From NCBI RefSeq assembly GCF_900176415.1, contig NZ_FWXO01000001.1, positions 418,086-482,085 of the forward strand: 64,000 nucleotides of DNA, read 5' to 3'. This stretch comes from Cellulophaga tyrosinoxydans (GTDB lineage Bacteria > Bacteroidota > Bacteroidia > Flavobacteriales > Flavobacteriaceae). The notes under the pieces were generated by a model that was given only the letters and a program-made list of their open reading frames with translations, searched no databases and was not told the origin of the DNA. Of the stretch, positions 1 to 8,534 are shown piece by piece (within the stretch, counting starts at the first letter, position 1; every line of letters starts with the position of its first letter). Position numbers and translations under genes: made by a program.

Positions 1-99
1 TGTATCTACTTCTTCTCGCAAACAACTACCTAAACAACTAATAGTAACCGCCAAGGCAGCACCTGCACCTAGCGATTTTAAAAATTCTTTACGATCCAT
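1..99 (-). CDS. Secreted or lipid-anchored protein, N-terminus only
   Basis: Only the first 33 codons lie in the window, reading from ATG at 99 down to the window edge. They encode a basic start (MDRKEF), a hydrophobic alanine-rich stretch and an S-C-x-x-S-C sequence near residue 22-26, which looks like a lipoprotein or Tat-like export signal. Flavobacterial Rieske-type and related redox lipoproteins often begin this way, but the diagnostic part is outside the window, so the function is not assigned. It is divergent from the molybdenum hydroxylase genes. Confidence 0.55.
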   Translation of the reverse strand, partial: MDRKEFLKSLGAGAALAVTISCLGSCLREEVDT

Positions 100-268
100 A
101 AGTTTTTGTTTTAAAATGATTAAAATTCAGGGTATAGCCATAGAACAATTGAAACTTAAAATACCATACCCTATTAATCAACTTTAAAAAAAATAATTGC
201 TGAATTTGTAATTATTTGTATTCATATATTTTGTATTTTCATAGAATTCATCCATTTACATCTAAATC

Positions 269-733
269 ATGGCAAATTACACGCTCAATATCAACGGAAA
301 AAAACAACAAATTGATGTCGATCCAACTACACCCATGCTTTGGGTATTACGTGATCATATTAAATTAGTTGGTACTAAATTTGGTTGCGGAATAGCACAA
401 TGTGGCGCTTGCACCATTCATTTAGGTGATAACGCAGTACGCTCTTGTCAATTGCCTATTTCGGCTGTTGGAGATCAAAAAATAACTACTATTGAAGGAC
501 TTTCAGAGAATGGTGATCACCCAGTGCAACAAGCATGGCTAGAAATAGATGTTCCGCAATGCGGATACTGCCAAGCAGGCCAAATTATGTCTGCAAGTGC
601 GCTACTTAAAAGAACGCCAAACCCTACAGATGAAGAAATTGAAACTGCTATGAATGGCAATATTTGTCGTTGTGGCACTTATACGAGAATTAAGAAAGCT
701 ATAAAAACTGCTGCCAATTCAGAAAACGCCTAG
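269..733 (+). CDS. (2Fe-2S)-binding subunit of a molybdenum hydroxylase (IorA type)
   Basis: This 154-residue protein is the electron-transfer subunit of a xanthine dehydrogenase/isoquinoline 1-oxidoreductase family enzyme. Residues 1-75 form a plant-type ferredoxin domain with C40, C45, C48 and C60. The second cluster sits in the helical C-terminal domain, with C98 and C101 (QCGYCQAGQ) and C133 and C135 (NICRCGTY). It has no export signal of its own; in this family it is expected to be co-exported with the Tat-bearing large subunit. The partner gene starts 22 bp downstream, so the two form an operon. The substrate cannot be told from sequence; IorA is a fold-level name only. Confidence 0.93.
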   Translation: MANYTLNINGKKQQIDVDPTTPMLWVLRDHIKLVGTKFGCGIAQCGACTIHLGDNAVRSCQLPISAVGDQKITTIEGLSENGDHPVQQAWLEIDVPQCGYCQAGQIMSASALLKRTPNPTDEEIETAMNGNICRCGTYTRIKKAIKTAANSENA

Positions 734-755
734 CGCCAATCCAAAATAAAACATC

Positions 756-2954
756 ATGACACAGATAAAAACACAATACAATCGTCGATCATTTATTAAG
801 GTTTCTGCTGCCGCTGGTGGAGGAATGCTAATTGGATTTAGTTGGCTCAATGGGTGTAAACCAAATTCAAAAGAAATAGCAGCTGGTTTACCAGTACCTA
901 AAGAATGGTTTGATATTAACGGATATATAAAAATTGGTGACACTGGTTTGGTAACCATCTTTTCACCGAATCCTGAAATTGGTCAAAATGTAAGAACATC
1001 TATGCCGATGATTGTGGCTGAGGAATTGGAAGTCCCTTGGGAAAATGTTGTTGTAGAACAAGCTCCCCTAAATACAGGTTTTTACCAGAATCAGTTTGCA
1101 GGCGGTAGTCTTTCCATACGTTTAAGTTGGAACGCCTTACGAATGGCTGGTGCCACCGGAAAAAGAATGTTGATGGAAGCCGCTGCTAAAGAATGGGGTT
1201 TACAAGTAGATGAAGTTACTGCTAGTGAAGGAGTAATAAAAGAAAATAATGGAACACGATCTGTTGGCTACGGAGAAATAGCTGCTAAAGCAGTAGGAAT
1301 AGAAATTCCAGAAGAAGTAACACTTAAAAATGTTAACGACTTTAAACTTATTGGTACTGATGTAAAAAATGTAGATGGAAAAAAAATAGTTACAGGCCAA
1401 CCACTCTTTGGTTTAGATTTTCAAAGAGAGGGCATGAAATTGGCAATGATTCAACATCCGCCTGCTTTTGGTATGCAGTTGGTTGATTTTAATGAAGATG
1501 AAATAAAAAATATGCCCGGTATTTCTGATGCATTTATTATTGATACTACTATTGCAGAACCAGGTATGTTTGATGAAGTGGGCTTTAAAAAACTCGTAGC
1601 TATTGTTGGTGACTCTACATGGCAATTAATGCAAGCCAAGAAAGCCTTAAAAGTAAATTGGGAAACTACAAGCGAACTGGAGAATTCTGAATTACACATA
1701 CAACGCTTGGAAGAAGCATTAGTATCTGGAGAAGTTGAAGAAACAAGAACAGATGGCGATCCAGAAGCTGCCTTTAAAAAAGCTGCCAAAGTAATTGAAC
1801 GCACCTACAGTGCGCCATTTATTGCACATAACACATTGGAACCAATGAATTTCTTTGCTAACGTAACGGACACTGCAGCAGAACTTATTGGACCAACACA
1901 AACACCAGAAGCATTAGAAGGTTCTGTTGCAAAATTATTAAACCTACCGCTAGAAAATATAACAGTAAATATGACCCGAATTGGTGGTGGGTTTGGCAGA
2001 AGACTTTATGTTCATTTTGGATTAGAAGCTGCAGCAATTTCCAAGAAAATTGGAGGTCCAGTTAAACTTATTTATTCCAGAGAAGATGATATGACTCAAG
2101 GTACTTATCGCCCAACATATCGATCAGTCTACAAGGCTGGATTAGATGAGAACAATACTCTTATTGCATTTAGTGTAAAAGGAGCAGGTTTAACAGAAGG
2201 ACCAGTATTTGTTAATAGGTTTCCTGCAGGAACTGTTGATAATTACTTAGCCCAGCGAATAAAAGTAGCTACCAATATTACTACTGGCGCATGGAGAGCT
2301 CCAAGATCCAATTTTACTGCTGGAGCAGAACAAGCATTTTTAGATGAAGTGGCGGAATTAGCTGGAAAAGATCCAATAGATTTTAGATTAGAATTATTTG
2401 AACGTGCTATTAAAAATCCTGTTGGCGAAAAAAATGAATACGAAGCGGAACGTTACGCGGGTGTTTTAAAATTAGTAAAGGAAAAAGCAAATTGGGGAGA
2501 AGCTAAACAAGGTGTACACCGAGGTGTAGCGGCTTATTTTTGTCATTCTACCTACGTGGCTGAAATTTTTGACATAGTCATGAAAAATGACAAACCAGTG
2601 ATAGCTAAAGTTTGGTGTGCTGCTGATTGCGGAATAGTGGTAAATAAAGATGGTGCCAAAAACATGCTCGAAGGTGGTATTATTGATGGGATTGGTCATG
2701 GAACCTATAGCCAATTAACTTTTGAAAATGGTGCGCCTAAACAAATGAATTTTGACACTTATCAATTAATTCGAAACTCGCAAGTACCAAAAGAGATCGA
2801 AGTTTTCTTTGTTGATAATGATATTGATCCCACAGGATTGGGTGAACCTGGTTTACCTCCTGCTATTGGAGCCTTAGCAAATGCTTTATATAAAGCTACA
2901 GGCCAAAGACATTACCACCAACCTTTTAACCTAGAAAAACAAATAATAGGGTAA
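756..2954 (+). CDS. Molybdopterin-binding subunit of a xanthine dehydrogenase-family enzyme (IorB type)
   Basis: This 732-residue protein is the catalytic subunit partnering the upstream 2Fe-2S protein. Its N-terminus carries a twin-arginine signal (RRSFIKVSAAAGGG) with a Cys at about residue 34, so the enzyme is probably periplasmic. Landmarks are the glycine-rich cofactor loop IGGGFGRRL at about residues 409-417, GAWRAPRSN at about 510-518 and the C-terminal GLGEPGLPPAIGALANA around the catalytic Glu. Family members are aldehyde or N-heterocycle oxidoreductases. No third (FAD) subunit and no CoxG/XdhC-type maturation gene are seen in the window. A terminator follows the gene. Confidence 0.92.
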   Translation: MTQIKTQYNRRSFIKVSAAAGGGMLIGFSWLNGCKPNSKEIAAGLPVPKEWFDINGYIKIGDTGLVTIFSPNPEIGQNVRTSMPMIVAEELEVPWENVVVEQAPLNTGFYQNQFAGGSLSIRLSWNALRMAGATGKRMLMEAAAKEWGLQVDEVTASEGVIKENNGTRSVGYGEIAAKAVGIEIPEEVTLKNVNDFKLIGTDVKNVDGKKIVTGQPLFGLDFQREGMKLAMIQHPPAFGMQLVDFNEDEIKNMPGISDAFIIDTTIAEPGMFDEVGFKKLVAIVGDSTWQLMQAKKALKVNWETTSELENSELHIQRLEEALVSGEVEETRTDGDPEAAFKKAAKVIERTYSAPFIAHNTLEPMNFFANVTDTAAELIGPTQTPEALEGSVAKLLNLPLENITVNMTRIGGGFGRRLYVHFGLEAAAISKKIGGPVKLIYSREDDMTQGTYRPTYRSVYKAGLDENNTLIAFSVKGAGLTEGPVFVNRFPAGTVDNYLAQRIKVATNITTGAWRAPRSNFTAGAEQAFLDEVAELAGKDPIDFRLELFERAIKNPVGEKNEYEAERYAGVLKLVKEKANWGEAKQGVHRGVAAYFCHSTYVAEIFDIVMKNDKPVIAKVWCAADCGIVVNKDGAKNMLEGGIIDGIGHGTYSQLTFENGAPKQMNFDTYQLIRNSQVPKEIEVFFVDNDIDPTGLGEPGLPPAIGALANALYKATGQRHYHQPFNLEKQIIG

Positions 2955-2973
2955 ACCTTAGTATTAGAAAATA

Positions 2974-3002
2974 AAAAAGCCTTTCATTTAGAGAGGCTTT
3001 TT
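2974..3002 (+). terminator. Intrinsic terminator after the molybdenum hydroxylase operon
   Basis: AAAAAGCCT and AGGCTTTTT form a stem around an 11-nt loop and end in a T run, starting 20 bp after the stop codon at 2954. Confidence 0.85.
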
Positions 3003-3088
3003 CTATTCCAAATTTTATAGCGCTATCATAAAATTACATGAAGCACTAGGTTTTACATTTATTTATTGAACTTTAGCTATAGAGATTA

Positions 3089-3235
3089 TTAAAAAATAGT
3101 CTTAAAAAAAATCCGTATTTTTTGCAGGATAACTCCAAAGTTAGAAGTACTTCCATCCTTTTCTAATTGCTCAATTATATCAAAAGAATATGGAATCGTT
3201 TGCCATATAGTCGGATAAAATGTTGTTTTCTTCAT
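3089..3235 (-). CDS. Possible 48-residue small protein, or a gene remnant
   Basis: ATG at 3235 opens 48 codons ending in TAA at 3089. The peptide begins MKKTTFYPTIW and contains IIEQLEKDG; it has no recognisable domain. Composition looks moderately protein-like (W, P, D, G present) but the end is a homopolymer-rich FF-K-T-I-F tail, as expected if a longer gene was truncated. It is the only plausible reading frame in the 584 bp between the molybdenum hydroxylase and the tRNA gene. The rest of that stretch (about 3003-3088 and 3236-3500) shows nothing else I can name. Confidence 0.25.
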   Translation of the reverse strand: MKKTTFYPTIWQTIPYSFDIIEQLEKDGSTSNFGVILQKIRIFFKTIF

Positions 3236-3500
3236 TGTACTAGATATTTATAATAATTAAGTGCAAAATTCAGAAACATAAACCGATTAAAACGCAAGTA
3301 TATTCTCATATTTCTATGCTGAATTACCCACATCAATAATCATATCAGCAAACCTATGTTACGATATAATATTCATTTAGAATCAAGCCCATCATATCGC
3401 TTAAAGGGGGTAGTTATGGGTTATAAACTACACCATTTGGCATTATTTTCTTAATTAATCCGTAAATAAGCTGCGCTTAAATTTCATAACTAGAAAATAC

Positions 3501-3534
3501 AAAAAAAGCCTCTCGATTTCTCGAAAGGCTTTTA
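3501..3534 (-). terminator. Terminator of tRNA-Leu
   Basis: On the minus strand AAAAGCCTTTCGA and TCGAGAGGCTTTT pair around a short loop and run into a T tract directly after the tRNA 3' end. The stem is nearly symmetrical, so it could act on both strands. Confidence 0.8.
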
Positions 3535-3538
3535 AAAG

Positions 3539-3620
3539 TACAGGCGGAGAGACTCGAACTCTCACACCTCGCGGCACTAGATCCTAAGTCTAGCGTGTCT
3601 ACCAATTCCACCACGCCTGC
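3539..3620 (-). tRNA. tRNA-Leu, anticodon UAG
   Basis: The minus strand folds as a class II tRNA. The acceptor strand GCAGGCG pairs with CGCCTGT (one G-U at the top), and the anticodon stem CTAGA/TCTAG encloses loop CTTAGGA with anticodon TAG. A short variable arm (TGCCGCGAGGTG) precedes the T arm GAGAGTTCGAGTCTCTC. CCA is not encoded, as is usual in Bacteroidota. Confidence 0.97.
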
Positions 3621-3672
3621 ATTTTTCCTTTTTCCGGCCTAAAAAACGAATTTTTATTCTGTTAAAGGAGTG

Positions 3673-3680
3673 CAAATATA
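3673..3680 (-). promoter_or_regulatory. -7 element of the tRNA-Leu promoter
   Basis: On the minus strand this is TATATTTG, an exact match to the Bacteroidota TAnnTTTG element, about 53 nt upstream of the mature tRNA 5' end. I do not see a clear -33 element. Confidence 0.5.
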
Positions 3681-3757
3681 AAGCAAAAAATCAATTTAGA
3701 AATACTTACTTGAAAAAAGTTCTTTTTTGTAGTTTTATAGTGGACAAAAAACAACAC

Positions 3758-5146
3758 ATGGAGTCAATAAAAAATTACATTTCCGAGCATAAAGAACGTT
3801 TCTTAAATGAACTAATAGAATTACTTAAAATGCCTTCAGTAAGCGCCGATACTGCATTTACTCAAGATGTTTTAGACACAGCGGAAGCTGTAAAAGCATC
3901 ACTTTTAAACGCAGGGTGCGATGTTGTAGAAATTTGTGAAACTGATGGATATCCGATAGTTTATGGCGAAAAAATTATAAATGCTGCACTTCCAACTATA
4001 TTAGTTTACGGACATTATGATGTTCAACCGGCAGATCCTATTAATTTATGGACCTCTCCTCCGTTTGAACCTGTTATTAAAAAAACTGAAAAACATCCTG
4101 ACGGAGCAATTTATGCGAGAGGTGCTTGTGATGACAAAGGTCAAATGTACATGCATGTAAAAGCTTTGGAATTTATGGTAAAAACCAATCAATTGCCTTG
4201 TAATGTAAAATTCATGATTGAAGGTGAAGAAGAGGTTGGCAGCAGTAATCTTGCTGTTTTTGTAGCGAACAATAAAGAAAAACTGGCTAACGATATTATC
4301 TTAATTTCTGATACTGGAATGATTGCCAATGATGTACCATCTATTACCACAGGCCTTCGTGGTTTGAGCTATGTAGAGGTAGAAGTAACAGGCCCAAACC
4401 GTGATTTACATTCTGGCTTATATGGTGGCGCAGTGGCCAACCCTATTAATGTACTGACTAAAATGATTGCTAGCCTTCATGATGAAAACAATCGTATAAC
4501 CATTCCTGGTTTTTATGATAAAGTAGAAGAATTATCAAAAGAAGAGCGTGCTGAAATGGCAAAAGCACCATTTAGTCTTGAAAATTATAAAAACGCTTTA
4601 GCTATAGAAGATATTTATGGTGAAAAAGGGTATACCACCAATGAACGTAATTCCATAAGGCCTACACTTGATGTGAATGGTATTTGGGGTGGATACATTG
4701 GAGAAGGTGCTAAAACGGTTATTGCGAGCAAAGCCTTTGCAAAAATCTCTATGCGTTTAGTACCCAATCAAGATTGGAAAGAAATTACCGAATTATTTAA
4801 AACACACTTTGAAAGTATAGCTCCCAAAGGTGTTACTGTAGTTGTAAAGCCGCATCATGGAGGGCAAGGCTATGTAACTCCAATTAATACTATTGGGTAT
4901 CAAGCTGCATCAAAAGCTTATGAAACTACTTTCGGCAAAAAACCAATTCCTCAACGTAGTGGCGGTAGTATTCCTATCGTTGCTTTATTTGAAAAAGAAC
5001 TGAATAGTAAGACAATTTTAATGGGCTTTGGTTTAGATAGTGATGCTATCCATTCTCCTAATGAGCATTTTGGGGTATGGAATTATTTAAAAGGTATTGA
5101 GACCATTCCATATTTCTATAAATATTTCACGGAAATGAATTCATAA
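3758..5146 (+). CDS. M20-family dipeptidase
   Basis: This 462-residue cytosolic zinc peptidase of the M20 family is expected to cleave dipeptides. The metal-site motif YGHYDVQPADP carries the first His and Asp. ARGACDDKGQM supplies the bridging Asp, EGEEEVGSSN the catalytic Glu pair, and the dimerisation (lid) domain follows from about residue 200 (DLHSGLYGGAVANP). The C-terminal ligand His lies in SDAIHSPNEHF. I start at ATG 3758 (MESIKNYI), which fits the family N-terminus; a TTG 48 bases upstream in frame would add 16 residues, and that stretch looks like promoter sequence. A strong terminator follows, so it is monocistronic. Confidence 0.93.
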   Translation: MESIKNYISEHKERFLNELIELLKMPSVSADTAFTQDVLDTAEAVKASLLNAGCDVVEICETDGYPIVYGEKIINAALPTILVYGHYDVQPADPINLWTSPPFEPVIKKTEKHPDGAIYARGACDDKGQMYMHVKALEFMVKTNQLPCNVKFMIEGEEEVGSSNLAVFVANNKEKLANDIILISDTGMIANDVPSITTGLRGLSYVEVEVTGPNRDLHSGLYGGAVANPINVLTKMIASLHDENNRITIPGFYDKVEELSKEERAEMAKAPFSLENYKNALAIEDIYGEKGYTTNERNSIRPTLDVNGIWGGYIGEGAKTVIASKAFAKISMRLVPNQDWKEITELFKTHFESIAPKGVTVVVKPHHGGQGYVTPINTIGYQAASKAYETTFGKKPIPQRSGGSIPIVALFEKELNSKTILMGFGLDSDAIHSPNEHFGVWNYLKGIETIPYFYKYFTEMNS

Positions 5147-5160
5147 AAAATTACGACAAA

Positions 5161-5192
5161 AAAATCCGCTTAAAACTAAGCGGATTTTTTTT
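5161..5192 (+). terminator. Intrinsic terminator after the M20 dipeptidase
   Basis: AAAATCCGCTTA and TAAGCGGATTTT form a perfect 12-bp stem with loop AAAC and a T tail. It also lies at the 3' end of the converging phnA-like gene, so it may serve both. Confidence 0.92.
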
Positions 5193-5216
5193 ATGTCTAT
5201 GGAAGTTGAGTTTAAG

Positions 5217-5795
5217 CTAAACTTTTTTTACATATTTAGTGATAATAACAATTTGTTGCCCATCAACCTTGCCCTCAATATATTCTGCATTTTCATGGTC
5301 TAATGAAATTCTACGAACGGCTGTTCCTTGTTTGGCAACCATACTAGAACCTTTTACTTTTAAATCTTTTACTAAAACAACACTATCACCATTTTCTAAA
5401 ATTACACCGTTTATATCTCTATGAATAATTTTTTCACTTTCAGAAAGTCCTTCTCCTGTTGCTTTAGCCCAGTTTAATGCATCATCTTCTAAATACATCA
5501 TATCTAGCAAATCTTTTGGCCAACCTTCTGCCTTTAGTCGAGATAACATGCGCCAAGCTATTACTTTTACACTGTCATACTCACTCCACATACTATCGTT
5601 TAAGCATCTCCAATGGTTAGGATCTGTAGCATCTGGATTTTCAATTTGATGTATACATACGTCGCAAGTCAATAAACTACCATCTATACCACCAACCGAT
5701 ACTGGTGGCACTTCGTACACTTTTAAATTGTTTTCTGCAGCGCATAGCTCACATTTATTTCCACTACGTTCTTTAAGCTCGTCTATTACCGTCAT
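5217..5795 (-). CDS. PhnA domain protein
   Basis: This 192-residue protein has an N-terminal zinc-ribbon-like region with CELC (about residues 15-18) and CDVC (about 44-47), followed by the conserved PhnA C-terminal SH3-like domain (GDSVVLVKDLKVKGSSMVAKQGTAVRRI). Despite the old name, PhnA proteins do not have a proven role in phosphonate breakdown, and no phn genes are present here. It is a single gene converging on the dipeptidase and divergent from BlaI/M56 locus 1. Confidence 0.88.
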   Translation of the reverse strand: MTVIDELKERSGNKCELCAAENNLKVYEVPPVSVGGIDGSLLTCDVCIHQIENPDATDPNHWRCLNDSMWSEYDSVKVIAWRMLSRLKAEGWPKDLLDMMYLEDDALNWAKATGEGLSESEKIIHRDINGVILENGDSVVLVKDLKVKGSSMVAKQGTAVRRISLDHENAEYIEGKVDGQQIVIITKYVKKV

Positions 5796-5873
5796 TACTA
5801 TTTTTTAGTGCTGTAAAATTAAGATAATCTATCAAAAAACGATTAAGATTTAAACAATTCTGACTATTTTTCC

Positions 5874-5935
5874 TCTACACTTGTAGAATTGAAATATTTG
5901 TTCTATGTTTGTAGAGTTAATTCTAAAAACGTAGA
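5874..5935 (+). promoter_or_regulatory. Three TCTA-N6-TAGA operators before BlaI/M56 locus 1
   Basis: Copies lie at 5874-5887 (TCTACACTTGTAGA), 5902-5915 (TCTATGTTTGTAGA) and 5922-5935 (TCTAAAAACGTAGA). The first contains the TACA/TGTA core typical of BlaI/MecI operators. The third ends two bases before the start codon of the regulator at 5938, so bound repressor would block initiation. Centre spacings are 28 and 20 bp. Autoregulation by the adjacent BlaI protein is inferred. Confidence 0.75.
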
Positions 5936-5937
5936 AC

Positions 5938-6309
5938 ATGCAACTTTCAAAATCCGAAGAAGAACTAATGAATATTTTGTGGAAACAGAAAACTGCTTTT
6001 ATGAAAGATTTACTAGAGGCTTATGACGACCCAAAACCAGCAACAACAACTATTGCTACGCTTTTAAAAAGAATGGCAGACAAGGGTTTTGTAGCTTATA
6101 AAAGCTTTGGAAGATCACGAGAATATTATCCATTGGTAAAAAAGAAAGATTATTTTTCTAAACACGTAAACGGATTAATAAAAAACTTTTTTAATGATAG
6201 CGCCAGTCAGTTTGCCTCTTTTTTTACACAAGAAACTGAACTTACCAAAGAAGAATTGGAAGATTTAAAAGCCTTAATAGATAGTGAACTTGAAAAAAAG
6301 AAACTATGA
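5938..6309 (+). CDS. BlaI/MecI/CopY-family repressor (locus 1)
   Basis: This 123-residue protein is a dimeric winged-helix repressor. Residues 1-70 form the helix-turn-helix domain (SKSEEELMNILWKQ, then TTIATLLKRMADKGFV); the remainder is the acidic dimerisation region. In BlaR/MecR systems this type of repressor is inactivated after the partner membrane peptidase is triggered. The stop codon overlaps the start of the M56 gene by 4 bp, so the two are translationally coupled. No beta-lactamase gene is nearby; the inducer is unknown. Confidence 0.93.
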   Translation: MQLSKSEEELMNILWKQKTAFMKDLLEAYDDPKPATTTIATLLKRMADKGFVAYKSFGRSREYYPLVKKKDYFSKHVNGLIKNFFNDSASQFASFFTQETELTKEELEDLKALIDSELEKKKL

Positions 6310-8372
6310 TACTCTATATCTTAAAAACAAGCATTTGTTTTATACTGTTCTTAGGCTTCTACAAGTTGCTACTGGAAAAAGAAAATATGCATGTATTTAA
6401 GCGTTTTTATTTAATTGCTTCAATATTTTGCGCTTTCATCATTCCTGCTATAGTTTTTACAGAATATGTATACGTAGATCCAGCACCTGTGCTACAAAGT
6501 TTTACGCAAAACTTTGCCTTAACTGAATTACAAACAACGACTATCCCAGAAAAAACTAATTACCTGAACACCCTACTTTGGTCAGTTTATGGACTAGGAG
6601 TATTCTTATTTGGCTTTAAATATTTTCAAAATTTGTTTCAAATAAGAAATAGAATTTTCAAAAACCCAAAAATTAAGAAGCATCATATTATCAATGTATT
6701 ACTACAAGAAAATTTAGCGCCACACACCTTTTTCAACTTTATATTTCTGAACAAACAAAAGTATGATGCACATGAAATTCCGGCTGAAGTATTGCTCCAC
6801 GAACAGACCCATGCTGCACAAAAACACAGTATAGATGTGCTTTTTATTGAGTTTTTACAAGTAATCTTCTGGTTTAATCCTTTGGTGTATGCCTATAAAA
6901 AAGCAATAAAACTAAATCACGAATTTTTAGCAGATTATGCGGTAATGCAAAAAGGCATTGAACTAAAAAAATATCAAAAAATATTATTGGCATTCTCATC
7001 AAATGCCCAAACCCAAGAAATAGCATTATCAAATGCCATCAATTATTCATCAATCAAAAAACGATTTACAGTCATGAAAAAAAACACCTCAAAAAAAGCC
7101 GTTTGGCTCCGTAGTTTATTAGTGTTACCCCTTGTAGCACTCGCCCTTTATAGTTTTAGTGAAACTAAAGTTTTGGAAGTTACTCAAACATCAGACGAAA
7201 AATTAGAAAATAAAATGCTTTTAAAGGCATATTCGCAAGAGAGAAGTCATCAAAAATCAGATTCCATACGTTATTTTACAAAAGCAAATGTGCCTACTCC
7301 CAATGATTTTGAAAAATGGAAAAACGCAGCTGAATTTGCTCTATGGATTAATGGAAAACCTGTTAATAATAAAGCTTTAGAAAATTATAAAGCAGCAGAT
7401 TTTGTACACTATTCTTCGAGTTTTGTTTATAATAATGCCAGAAGTGAACGATTTCCACAACCATATCAAGTTAGTTTGTACACCCAAAAAGAATTTGACA
7501 AACAGTTTACAATAAATGAAAGGGAAATAATTATTCAAGTCTATAAAAAAGAATTTTTATATATCAATAGTAAATTGATGAAGGTAAATAATTTAAAAGA
7601 TTACCTATCTAAACTAAATACGGATTTAACTCAAAAAGAACGTTCTGAAAAAATAAGCGCTATCATTAAAGCACCCAAAAGTGTAATGGAAACTGCATTA
7701 AAAGTGAATACTATTTTAACAGAATATGGATGTGCAACTATAAATATTGTTGGCACAAATACCGACCAAAAGGGTGCATCGAAAACACAACTTTCGGAAT
7801 ATAATGCACTAGCTAAAAAGTATAATGCGCAACCTATAAATAAACGAATTATTAAAAAAATAGAGCTAGAAAAACTAGAATCTATTTATAGCGTAATGAC
7901 TAGTGAGCAAAAACAACAGGCGCAGCCTTTCCCTGAATGTCCACCACCACCAGCCGCAAACCAAGATGGTGCTACTAAAGAGCAAATTTCTGAATACAAC
8001 GCCATTGCCAGTAAATACAGTGATTTGAATGCTAAAACAAGTATTAAAAAATCAGAAGTAGATCGAATGACATATCTCTATAGCCTCATGACCGAAAAAC
8101 AAAAAAGAGAAGTAGCGAATTTTCCAGAATTACCTCCAATGCCGGAACCACCAATGCCACCAGTCCCTCCAACTCCAATGTCTGCTTTAGACCATGTTGT
8201 TGAAATGGCTAAAAAAGGAGCCACTTTTTATAGCGAAGGGGAAAAAATTAGCTCTGATGAAGCCATCAAACTTCTAAAAAATAATAAAAATTTAAATATT
8301 GATACCCGAAGCTCTAATAGTAATAAGCCAGTTGTTAGAATATCAAAAGCACCGATTGTTATAGAAAATTAG
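6306..8372 (+). CDS. BlaR1-like M56 membrane metallopeptidase (locus 1)
   Basis: This 688-residue protein is the membrane sensor/protease partner of the upstream repressor. Membrane helices lie at about residues 5-22, 34-53 and 88-108, and the zinc site HEQTH at 165-169 with the third ligand in NHEFLAD near residue 206. A last membrane helix is at about 266-283. The outer part has no penicillin-binding domain. It contains two diverged copies of a 60-odd residue unit (each with SEYNA and (Y)S(V/L)MT, each ending in a proline-rich segment), at about residues 497-555 and 556-615. A long acidic and basic tail follows. A BlaI-type repressor is the probable cleavage target; the sensed signal is unknown. 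Confidence 0.88.
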   Translation: MILYILKTSICFILFLGFYKLLLEKENMHVFKRFYLIASIFCAFIIPAIVFTEYVYVDPAPVLQSFTQNFALTELQTTTIPEKTNYLNTLLWSVYGLGVFLFGFKYFQNLFQIRNRIFKNPKIKKHHIINVLLQENLAPHTFFNFIFLNKQKYDAHEIPAEVLLHEQTHAAQKHSIDVLFIEFLQVIFWFNPLVYAYKKAIKLNHEFLADYAVMQKGIELKKYQKILLAFSSNAQTQEIALSNAINYSSIKKRFTVMKKNTSKKAVWLRSLLVLPLVALALYSFSETKVLEVTQTSDEKLENKMLLKAYSQERSHQKSDSIRYFTKANVPTPNDFEKWKNAAEFALWINGKPVNNKALENYKAADFVHYSSSFVYNNARSERFPQPYQVSLYTQKEFDKQFTINEREIIIQVYKKEFLYINSKLMKVNNLKDYLSKLNTDLTQKERSEKISAIIKAPKSVMETALKVNTILTEYGCATINIVGTNTDQKGASKTQLSEYNALAKKYNAQPINKRIIKKIELEKLESIYSVMTSEQKQQAQPFPECPPPPAANQDGATKEQISEYNAIASKYSDLNAKTSIKKSEVDRMTYLYSLMTEKQKREVANFPELPPMPEPPMPPVPPTPMSALDHVVEMAKKGATFYSEGEKISSDEAIKLLKNNKNLNIDTRSSNSNKPVVRISKAPIVIEN

Positions 8373-8394
8373 TTTTATATCATAAATCATTCTT

Positions 8395-8422
8395 AAAGCC
8401 TTCAATTTTGAAGGCTTTTTTT
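8395..8422 (+). terminator. Intrinsic terminator after BlaI/M56 locus 1
   Basis: AAAGCCTTC and GAAGGCTTT form a perfect 9-bp stem with loop AATTTT and a T run, 22 bp after the M56 stop codon. Confidence 0.9.
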
Positions 8423-8534
8423 GTAACATTTGGAGTACTAATGCGTTCTATAAACACTGTTTTTAAAGGTTTAACAATCTTTTTCAAATAGAATTAGTAT
8501 TTTAGACTTTCATCAATCAATAAATCAAATCATT

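Noticed and set aside
1200-1901. Several open frames antisense to the molybdopterin subunit
   Set aside because: They shadow a strongly conserved coding frame, are Cys/Phe/Ser-rich in the way typical of antisense AT-rich frames and have no recognisable domain.
5938-8372. A beta-lactam resistance system
   Set aside because: BlaI and an M56 peptidase are present, but there is no beta-lactamase, no penicillin-binding sensor domain and no PBP gene nearby.
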